From Rana temporaria (Eukaryota > Chordata > Amphibia > Anura > Ranidae), in the NCBI RefSeq assembly GCF_905171775.1, contig NC_053494.1:133542236-133606235 (forward strand): DNA of 64,000 bases, in the 5' to 3' direction. A program made the position numbers and the translations under genes. Position 1 is the first letter of the stretch, and each line of letters opens with the position of its first letter. Positions 55,009 to 64,000 of this stretch are shown here, one piece after another. The notes beneath the pieces were generated by a model. That model searched no databases. It was not told where the DNA came from and saw only the letters and a program-made list of their open reading frames with translations.

Positions 55009-56014
55009 TATGTGTTATTTTTCCTTCTTCCTGTGTGAGGATGTGAAGCAAAGCATCATAGGACGTGTACAGTAGTTCAGAATGCTGAAGTGACTGTGCC
55101 AGTAGGACTGATTTGAACTACAAGGAACAGAATGCTGAGTGAACAGAACAGACTGCTGTGAGAGGATATAAAACAGGCTAGCTCGGTTTAGAACAGTCTC
55201 TCTGGACGCCATTTTCACTCTGCCAGCAGGAGCTCTGTGTGACAGTGAGTTTGCTGACGATTCATGGCCTACACAGCGGGGAGTCAGGCAGCTATACCCA
55301 GATGAATCTCTGCGGACAGAATCGCTTCTTCAGTGGAGTAGACCAGAGGGTGTTCCAGGTCATCCAGAGGCGCCTGCAATTCAGATTCCAGTGGGCTGCA
55401 GCGTGACGTGGCTCAAGCCATTATCCAGAGCCAAGATACAGAGAGAGAGTTCCGTCTGGAGTCTTCTCATCATCCGCACCAATATCTAATCCATCGAGTT
55501 CCAAAGTGGTGTTCTAAACATAGCCAATGTTATAGTTAAGGACATTGCTGTTAAACATCACCCACACAGTTTAGCTGGTGGTACTTGTATTCCCAGAGAA
55601 TTTAAATCCTATTCTATAATGGACACAGCAAGCAGATGCCTATTCTCAGTACACATTACTGATGTCAGTGGCCACATCAGATGATATCTTTAGGATCATA
55701 AAAGAAGGAAGTTATAATACTACCATGATAAATCACAGCTTTGCAAACTTTGCTACACCTTGCCATTTTGGATTACTCTATTTACAACATAAAGAGACTA
55801 GCTGAAGATATCTGGATTTCAAGGAATACCCATTTTTACCTTTTTATCATCTTCTCCCCTCCGCTGCTCTTATTGCATTGAACTGCTATTGAATATAATA
55901 TTGTTTATACTGTTTCTCCACGTTGTGTAGGATTTGCTGACCTGTGAGTTGAGGAGGCAGAAGGGAGAGATCTGACACTTAAGATATAGGGAGGACTTTA
56001 CACCAAAAAATATA

Positions 56015-56728
56015 GGGCCAGATTCACAGACATTTGCCCTGGCGCAGCGTATCAGAGATACGCTACGCCGCCGTATCTTACCTGGCGGCATTTCGAATCC
56101 AGGAAGATTTTGCGCCGTAAGTTATGGCGGCGTAGTGTATTTCTCGGCACATATTTCAAATTGGGCGGGTAGGGGGCGTGATTCATTTAAATGAAGCGCG
56201 TCCCCGCGCCAATTGAAATGCGCATGCTCCGTTTCGAAATTTCCCGCCGTGCTTTGCGCGAAATGACGTCGCACCAATGTCATTTTTTGAACGTAGATGT
56301 GAGTTACGTCCTTTCCTATTCACGGACGACTTACGCAAAAAAAAAAATTCAAAATTCGACGCGGGAACGACGGCCATACTTTAACATGGCAAGTCTATCT
56401 ATACGCCACGAAATAGCAGCTTTAACTATACGCCAGGAAAAGCCGACTAGCGACGACGTAAGAGAATGCGACGGCCGCGCGTACCTTCGTGGTTCGTCGG
56501 AAAAAGCTAATTAGCATACCCGACGCAGAAAACGACGCAAACTCCACCCAGCCGGCGCCGAAGTATTGCACCTACGATCTGAAGGCGTACGAAGCTGTAC
56601 GCCTGTCGGATTGAAGCCAGAAGCCGTCGTATCTTGGTTTGAGGATTCAAACTAAAGATATGACACGGCGAATTTGAAAGTACGCCGGTGTATCAGTAGA
56701 TACGCCGGCGTACTTGTGAATCTGGCCC
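56015..56728. mobile_element. MITE, GGGC-AGATTCA family (copy 6)
   Basis: Ends GGGCCAGATTCACAGA and TTGTGAATCTGGCCC with ATA on both sides (56012-56014, 56729-56731). Closely related in the interior to copy 2 in reverse orientation (GCCGGCGTACTT, GACGCAGAAAACGACGCAAA). Confidence 0.82.
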
Positions 56729-56806
56729 ATAGTGTTTATTTTATAAGTTTGAGATAAAGGGCAGTGTATACAGGAGTGTTTCCATTACTGACAAATTTGA
56801 TATATG

Positions 56807-57107
56807 CAGTTGTGTTCATAAGTTTACATACCCTGGCATTTATGATTTATTGGCCATTTTTCAGAGAATATGAATGGTAACACAAAAACTTTTCTGGGAT
56901 ATGTAAACTTTTGATCGAGATCATTTGGGTAGTTTCTGTTGCCATTATGATTTAAAAAGAGTAAACACAGTTGATTGATAATAAATGGCTTCAGCCAAAC
57001 ACTAACCATGAGCGAGAGAAATGTTTTTGTGTTATCATTTATATTCTCTGAAAAATGGCAAGAAATCATACATTTTGCCAGGGTATGTAAACTTATGAGC
57101 ACAACTG
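56807..57107. mobile_element. Internally deleted Tc1 (MITE-like), same family as 19928-21516
   Basis: Both ends (CAGTTGTGTTCATAAGTTTA; TAAACTTATGAGCACAACTG) and subterminal AAACACAGTTGATTGAT and ATAAATGGCTTCAGCCAAAC blocks match the longer element. The transposase region is gone, leaving 301 bp of inverted arms. Confidence 0.9.
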
Positions 57108-57191
57108 TATATGTATCTTGTGTTTTGAAAATAAGGTAAATCTATTTGTACGGTTTCCTTAATACTGTGTGAGTCTTCATTTACTACCACA

Positions 57192-58920
57192 GCTGGTGAC
57201 ATGACGGAACCCAGGGTGTCAGAGGTAAGGGAGGATTTACAGAGTCGAGGTAATCAGTGGGGTACAGAGTCTATTAGCTGCCCCTATGGGGGTACCGCTA
57301 CACATAATTAGTTTAAGGTGGAGGAGTCAGCAATGACAGCTTACATGTTCCTATCAGTTCGAGATTCCTATATGCGTTATTGTGTTTGGCTTCAAAAAAA
57401 GATAATTTGCAGCAGGAGTCTGGCATCCTGTAGTTCATTTGGTAAGTTCCCTGGCCACCACACTGCATCGGATTGCTCCAGCATTTGCATCCTGAAGGCA
57501 GCCACAGTTGGATTGTTACTTAAAAATTAATTATTGAATAGAGCACGCTTCTGTCTTAAAGAAAAGGTATAGCCAAAGCCATGCTATGGATCCCAGGAGT
57601 GCAGTTAGTTCTGCTTTAGCTGAAATCACAGACCTGGTCCAAGCTCAAAAGATTATAACCATATGGTCGGGATCTACCCAGAAGCCTGGACCAGCATCTG
57701 GCTCAGCCTCTCAGTGAGCCACAATTTTTTTTTAGATTTATCACAGACGGGAGGGAAACATCACAAAGAAGCTACATCACTGGCGCTGCTTGATCCATTT
57801 TGGACTTGGGAATGTTATAAATCCTTTGGAATTACACTTTTTGGACTGGAACTTTTAACTTTGAGCGCTATTTTTACTTACTGTGTGTGTTGTTTCCCCA
57901 TTGGGATTGTGGGGGTTTCTCACCTGCTTCTATAACCTTGAGGTAGTAAATACAAAAACCCCTGGTGTGCTGAATTTTTTTTACCTTTAAGTGCCCTTAC
58001 TACAAGCCTGCAAACCAGTACATAAAAACATGGTACTATACACCCCACAGCTGAAAAACATATATAATGATACACCCTGCGATTAAATTTTGGAACAGAG
58101 AACTGGACAGAAATTTCCAACATAGCTATTCAAAGTACAGACAATAAAAAGTTATTTGATGACCATCTGAACAATATCAGGAAATTAAATTCTGATACCA
58201 ATGGATGCCCATGAAAGAAACAAAGAAAGACAATTGCATCCACAGTGATAACAATATTTCCTCATTTGCATGGAAACATAAAGGGAGGTCAACAACACAA
58301 TATATTCCCCGAATATTAATTAATCTTCCCATAATCATATAAAATGACAACATTTAGTGCACATAGATGCAATGAATTGATAATTAGAATTTAATAACTT
58401 TCAACCCTCATAGCATATTAACTGAATAGCAATCACAGAAGATGAAGTTGCCACCATACTCATTTGTCTATGTAATACATGTTTATGCATATATTAAATG
58501 TCTACATAATCCATACTATGCACTGGAATTACAATTTGCCACCCAAAATATTTTTTTAAAAGAGCTATTACTAAATCTAGCCAACCTTTGCAACCTGCAA
58601 TCAGGCTTATATACACTGATTTTGGACTTGTTCCCATGAGATGTACATAACCGTACACCCGTGCAGGGCTGTGTTTATTGGCATGCAGGATGCAATCAGG
58701 GCTGTGCATTTGCACCCACACAAATGTTATATTGGGAGCAGTGGCTGTGACCGAGCAGCCACTGCACCCCAGTTCAGGAGCTATGGATGACATTACAAGG
58801 AGGCAGTAAAACAATAAGAAAATATTTTATGAAAAATAGATTACAGAGCCATTAAGTAGTGGATTTGCATGGATCTTATTTTGGAGAATAAGGATATCTT
58901 TAGTGTCACCTTAACGTATA
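57192..58920. other. No gene seen
   Basis: Possible remnant of LTR-element interior at its left edge (GAACCCAGGGTGTCAGAGGT), otherwise nothing supported. ORFs at 57318-57530 and 57663-57935 have no recognisable domain. Confidence 0.4.
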
Positions 58921-58979
58921 CTGTAAATTAGCGATGCACTGATACAATTTTTTTTAAGACCGAGCACGAGTACCGATCC

Positions 58980-61900
58980 TTTTTTTTAATTGAAATGTTT
59001 AAAGTTTTGATCATTTCAATACAAAAATCTAAAATACAAATACAGAGAGAAAAAAAAGGAGAGAAAAAAAAGGGAAAATGGAAAATAATAATAAAAAAAT
59101 CAACAAACTTCGGTGGGTAGCACAGATGCATCCAAATATCCAACATGAAGCATAGCCGGTTAACAAAAGAGGCTGAGATACAGCTCTGAAAAAGTGAGAA
59201 CATATTACAGAAGTAATAACTATAAGCAGACCTCAGTCATCAGTCCAACATACTATCAGGATAGAAATTATCCTATGATTGCGTGGATTGCATATCCAGG
59301 GATAGAAGAGAAAAAGTGTATAATAAAATAAATCCAACCAGCTACACTTGTCACTCCTGGGCTCTGTACAAATTTGCTGCATAAGGCAGGGGGAAGCTCA
59401 AGCAATGGATCTACCCGGAGATACCAGCCCTCCCATATCACCGTATGTCGAGCCACCCGATCATCTAGGCGGGCCGACATAGATCCCATAAGCTCCACAA
59501 CTGTAATTCTGGCATAGAGATCTTAAAGTTTTTGGGGGATGTCGCTTTTTCCAAGGGCCACTAAACACCTAGCTGCTGTGAGTAGATGTGTGGCCAATTT
59601 TTTTGCTAGCCTGGGGAGTTTAGGAGGAAGAAGGCCCAGTAGAAACAGCCTAGGGGAGAAGGGAATATCTACTTCAAACAGCTGATGGAGAAGCACCTGT
59701 ACCGAGCGCCAATAGGGCTGAAGAGATGGGCAGTTCCAATAAATATGGAGTAGCGTGTCCCAGTCTTGATGACATCTCCAGCAGCAGTCCGAAGCTGGTG
59801 GGTATATGGCGTGTAGGCGAGATGGTGTCATGTACCAACAACAAAAGCACCTCATAAGTATTCTCTTTATAAAGTGTATTCTCTTTATAAAGTGTATAAA
59901 GCTCTTAGCTGCGCAAGACCATATAGTTCTCCATTGTTCAAGAGACAGTTCCTCCCCAAGATATTCCTCCCATTTATGCATATAACTGTTTCCCTAATGA
60001 AACTCTGTCAGAAGAATTTAGAATTGTACATATGTCTGAGGTCAATCCTTTCTGTGAGGGGCCAGATAAAAAAATCCTTCAAATGGGGAGGGTATGGAGA
60101 ACTGAAGACTCGGGGTAAAAGTAAGAGCGTAATGTCATAACTGAAGGTACCCAAAGAAAGCAGTATGGGGGAGGTCATGCTTAGTTCTAAGTTCATCAAA
60201 AGATAGCTGTCACAGGATTCACTAGGTGTCCATAGTGGAAAAGATTCTTCTGCAGCCAAGGTGAGATCATCTGGTAGGTTAAACTATTTGGTAGCTTAGG
60301 GTTGTAGAGAAAGGCTGTGGCCAAGGGGCCTCAGATTGAAGTGAGGTTCTACGATTCAATTGTTTCCATATAGTACACAGCAAGTTCATAGTATGTAACA
60401 GAGAAGTAGAAAGAACATCAGCATTAGTGTTCCACATTAAATTGTTCGGATGGATGGGGGCTAGCCACAATTTGTCTATTTTGGTCCAGCGGTTATAGAC
60501 CGGAAAGGTAACCCAGGATGCAACAGCTCTCATTTGGGCAGCGTAATAGTAACAGAGGAGGTTTGGGAAAGCCAAACCCCCCTCGTTCTGAAAGGCATAA
60601 AATATTGTGCGGGCTATGCGGTTTTGTTTATAGTTCCACGCAAAATTTAAAAGATCTGTCTGGAGTTTCTAAGCTTTACCGATGGGATGGGCACTGGAAG
60701 GGTCATAAAGCAATACAGTAGTTTAGGTAGAATGGTCATTTTGACCAAGGCAATGCGTCCAAACCAAGATATTGGATAGTGTATCCATTTAGACAAGAGA
60801 GACCAAATTTCCACAAAGATTTGTATCGGAGAATACGATGTACTCCCAAATACTTAAAGTGGAGGTTCACCCAAAGAATACATTTTTAACATTACATTCA
60901 GCCGAGTTGTCCTAATGACAATCGGCTGTTTTTTTTTTTTCCGTACATACCTTATTTTCACCGCCGCTTCTGGGTTTGTCTTCTGCGGGACTGGGCGTTC
61001 CTATTTGATTGACAGGCTTCCGACCGTCGCATACTACGCGTCACTAGTTGCCGAAAGAAGCCGAACGTCGGTGTGCAGGCGCCGTATAGAGCCGCACCGA
61101 CGTTCGGCTTCTTTCGACAACTCGTGACGCGCTATATGCGATGGTCGGAAGCCTGTCAATCAGATAGGAATGCCCAGTCCCGAAGAAGACCTACCCGGAC
61201 GCGGCGGTGAAAATAAGGTATGTACGAAAAAAAAAAAAAAAAAAAAACAGCCGATTGTCATTAGGACAACTCGGCTGAATGTAATGTTAAAAATAGATTT
61301 TTGGGTGAACCCCCGCTTTAATGGCATGGGTTTTCCATGTGTAGGGGAAATTTTCAGCGAGGTGATGCACTTCCAAGGGAGGGACATTGATTGGCAGGGC
61401 TTACGATTTGGAAGTTTACTTTATATCCCGATAAGGAACTAATTTCCTCCAAGAGCTTGTGGAGATTAGGAAGGGTCATGCTTGGTCACGTTAAAGTCAG
61501 GAGTATGTCATCTGCAAATAATGAAATGTTAAACTCGGGTCCCCGAACCATATTTCCACTAATGTTGGGACCCTGTCTAATCTCGGCTGCCAGGGGTTCG
61601 ATGCACAGGGAAAAAAGCAATGGAGAGAGGGGGCATCCTTGTTTAATTCCATTAGAAATAGAAAAGGGAGTAGATGCCGCAAAAGGTGTTTTTATGCAAG
61701 CGGATGGAGTTGCATAGAGGTGTCTAATCGCCCTGGGGAATGGCCCCATGAAGCCCAGATATTCAAGGGTTGAAAACGTGAATGGCTTTCTCAGCGTCTA
61801 AACTGAGCAGAAGCGCTTCGGTATTTTGTCTATTAATGATATCTATTAAGTTGATGACTCTAGTGTTATCTCCCGCCTGACGTCCTGGGTCAAAGCCGAC

Positions 61901-62950
61901 TTGATCTTTATGAATCAAGGAGGGAAGGACTAAATTAAAAATGAGGGAAAGCAGTTTTGTGAAGACTTTCAAGTCTGAATTCAATAGAGCTATGGGCCTA
62001 TAATTCTAACACAATATGTGGTCTTTATCAGTTTGGGTATGAGTGTCAAATGAGAGGCCTGCATGTCCCTCAAAATGTCGTCCCTGCTCAAAAATCCAAG
62101 TGAGTCATATGTGGATGGAAGGTCTTGTAATATTCGTAAGTAAGACCGTCAGGGCCTGGGGCCTTGCTGTTTGGCAGGGGTTTCAGAATCTCAGAAATCT
62201 CCTCTTCAGTTATCGGAGAGTTGGGAGACTGCAAAGCCTCCACTGGCAGGGTGGTTACTCCACTTTTTATCAGGTAAACTCGAACATGGTCTGTGAAATT
62301 TTCTTGAGTTGGCATGTGCGGTATGGAGGGGTTACTGTAAAGATCCAAAAAATAGGATTAATTGGGCTATACCGTCAGGGAGGTAATGAAGGGTTCCAGT
62401 AGGATCCCACAGGGTTAAGGGGTCGACATTTGAGTTTGCTCTCTGAGTTTACGGGCCTGTTGGGTATGGGCTTTGTTGCCTATTATCATAATAAAGCTGG
62501 CACAATTTTTTAAGGGCTTTTTCTACCCTACCTATGTCTATGCTCTTAAGGACCGTGCATAGGTGTATAATTTTCCTTAGGAGACGAATGAAGGATGACG
62601 ATGTAAGTCTAGATTCCAGGTCCTGAAGTCTCTGTACTGTCTGCTGTCTCACTTGCTTTGTATACTTTTTCCAGGCAGTCGAGATAGCTATACATTGCCC
62701 ATGTATTACTCTCTTGTGTGCCTCCCAGAGAATTCCTGTGGAAATCTCTGGGGCACTATTCTCGACAAAGTACCATTTTAAAACAGTTTCTAGCTCCGTC
62801 CTAGTTGCATCATTGCATTGTCTTTCAGAAGAAAATCATTGAGCCGCCAGTGGCATCATTTAACCTTAGAGGTGTCTTGTTTGAGCTTTAGAAATATCGG
62901 GACATGATCCGACCACTACATAGGTAAAATGTCTACTTTAGATACTTCTT
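58980..62950 (-). pseudogene. Tx1/L1-type LINE, 5'-truncated and frame-broken ORF2
   Basis: Minus strand, with a terminal A-run (T8 at 58980-58987 on the plus strand). Reverse-transcriptase motifs occur in order: SKAPGPDGLTYEYYK (about 62140), LSLDAEKA (about 61790), GIKQGCPLSPLLFSL (about 61650) and FADDILL (about 61500) with the catalytic aspartates. The C-terminal end has CCWRCHQDWDTLLHIYWNCP (about 59740), the cysteine-histidine motif of L1/Tx1 ORF2. The endonuclease domain is missing at the right end. Several frameshifts and stops, plus the TTAA element at 60858-61317, make it inactive. Confidence 0.88.
60858..61317. mobile_element. TTAA-flanked MITE with long arms (copy 5), inside the LINE
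   Basis: TTAA at 60854-60857 and 61318-61321. Ends AGTGGAGGTTCACCC and GGGTGAACCCCCGCT. Arms of about 100 bp or more (TACATTCAGCCGAGTTGTCC versus complement) make it a foldback. Same subfamily as 50015-50518. Confidence 0.82.
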
Positions 62951-63271
62951 TTTAAGTACTCGCCGATATCAATTAGAACCACCTATTTTTTGGTGTCCGG
63001 TCTGGATGTCCATCGGTTTTAGTATCGGAGCATTTGCACGAAGACAAGTACTTGTGCAAATGCATAGTATTGGCACCAATACCAATATCGGTATCAGTGT
63101 TATTGCAACACTACTGTATATACAAGCAAAACATGTACGGAAGGGTAAAGACCACGGAATATACAGACCATCTGTAATAGCTAAGCAGTAACCACCTTTC
63201 AACTATCTAGCACCTGAAAACTGACTGGCTTCTGTGTGATGCTTCTCTTTACACAAGATAACTACTTCTAA

Positions 63272-63533
63272 GGCCTCGTACACACGGCCGAGGAACTCGA
63301 CGTGCCAAACACATCGAGTTCCTCGGCCAGTTTAGCCCTGAAGCCACCGGCGGGCCGAGAGCTCCCATAGAACAACGAGAAAATAGAGAACATGTTCTCT
63401 ATTTTCTCGACGAGTTCCTCGGCGGCTCCATCGGGCCGAAAGTGTACACACGACAGAGTTTCTCGGCAGAATCCGGCTCTGACCGAGTTTCTCGCCGAAT
63501 TCTGCCGAGAAACTCTGTCGTGTGTACGAGGCC
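63272..63533. mobile_element. MITE, CGTACACACG family (copy 7, CGAGGAACTCG subtype)
   Basis: Ends GGCCTCGTACACACGGCCGA and CTGTCGTGTGTACGAGGCC, flanks TAA and TTA. Strong internal palindromes around CTCTATTTTCTCGACGAGTT. Same subtype as 16460-17001. Confidence 0.78.
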
Positions 63534-64000
63534 TTAAATTTATATTACAGAACAATTCTGAAACTTAACAAGTAAGCAAATATTTCCCTAGTACATTCTT
63601 GCAGCTAATTTAGGCAGAACATTTTATGTACAGTCACATGATATGTTACTGTAACACCAAAACTATTTTAAACTTTTTTAGTAACATAAAATTGTGGTTA
63701 TTTTTCACTTCTTAACAAACTGGAAAATCATTTCTAAGCAGCAGGCAGAGGCACCATCACTACAAACTGAACTCTGCATGTGGCCAGCAACATTTGTCTG
63801 TCAGCTGTGGTTGGCTGTGCATAAAACTAACACTGTGCAAGTATCACAAATAACATATTCAATAGATCTCAGTATGTTCCTGAATACAAAACATGACCAA
63901 GAGGGCATGGGTGCTTTCTAACATTAGTTTTGTTAATGGAGGCATGGGAGACTAAAACTGCAAGGAAAGATTAACTGAACCAAATGTATTATTCCTTGAG
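63534..64000. other. No gene seen
   Basis: No supported feature to the window end. Confidence 0.4.

Larger units (their letters stand above)
54232..57191 (+). mobile_element. Probable LTR carrying three nested insertions
   Basis: Without the nested elements (54277-55008, 56015-56728, 56807-57107) about 1.2 kb remains. It starts TGTTAATGTGGGG, has a TATA box (GATATAAAACA, 55165-55175) and ends CTACCACA. The next bases, GCTGGTGACATGACGG, resemble a primer-binding site (TGG start). No gag-pol follows, so this is a solo or truncated copy. Boundaries are inferred. Confidence 0.35.
58929..63113. mobile_element. hAT-like MITE split by a LINE
   Basis: Left piece 58929-58979 starts TAGCGATGCACTGATAC. 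The right piece (about 62950-63113), read in reverse, starts TAGTGTTGCA then CACTGATACC. Flanking 8-mers CTGTAAAT (58921-58928) and CTGTATAT (63114-63121) match at 7 of 8 positions. Removing the LINE leaves an element of about 210 bp with GTATCGG-type repeats. Confidence 0.65.

Noticed and set aside
57663..57935. 90-codon hydrophobic ORF
   Set aside because: The sequence reads like repeat-derived DNA with chance hydrophobic content; no family recognised.
16000..64000. Upstream PAS-domain exons of the ELK channel gene
   Set aside because: No minus-strand segment with the expected PAS or linker motifs flanked by splice sites was recognisable.

Overview
This looks like nuclear DNA of an amphibian, most likely a ranid-type frog. 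It is AT-rich and intron-rich, with two exons of a vertebrate Kv12/ELK potassium channel. It is packed with Tc1/mariner, hAT, PIF/Harbinger-like, DIRS and Tx1/L1-type elements in the mix usual for frog genomes. The organism is an inference; no species-diagnostic gene is present.

Layout. 1-16 kb: minus-strand exons of an ELK channel gene (418-575 and 15674-15920, best guess kcnh3), separated by a 15.1 kb intron full of MITEs, a probable solo LTR and a broken Tc1. 16-30 kb: no further channel exon was recognised. It holds a 578-bp near-perfect palindrome, a decayed full-length Tc1 (19928-21516), a decayed DIRS retrotransposon (about 21.9-25.7 kb) and a 732-bp insertion with a perfect 15-bp target duplication.

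29996-45635: the main find. A 15,640-bp hAT-type transposon has terminal inverted repeats starting TAGTGTTG and a perfect 8-bp target-site duplication (CTCTTTGC at 29988-29995 and 45636-45643). The plus strand carries an intact hAT transposase with a BED zinc finger (1116 codons, 31382-34732). Facing it on the minus strand is a second, spliced and apparently intact gene of four coding exons: 44926-44879 or its duplicate 43971-43924, then 42797-42617, 41583-41335 and 39554-39379. It encodes a 217-residue protein with an SANT/Myb-like N-terminus, a basic patch, a long acidic region and a coiled-coil C-terminus. Splice sites and phases fit at every junction. The two genes start near opposite ends of the element and converge at about 39.2-39.4 kb. 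Subterminal tandem repeats, CCAAT boxes and an NRF1-type site lie near the ends. Later Tc1, mariner and SINE insertions and a 2-kb minisatellite sit only in introns and intergenic DNA, leaving both coding sequences unbroken.

45.6-64 kb: dense MITE territory. It includes three recurring families (CGTACACACG ends, GGGCCAGATTCA-like ends, and TTAA-flanked elements), a probable LTR carrying three nested insertions, and a three-layer nest at 58.9-63.1 kb (hAT MITE, then Tx1/L1-type LINE, then TTAA element). No host exon was recognised there.
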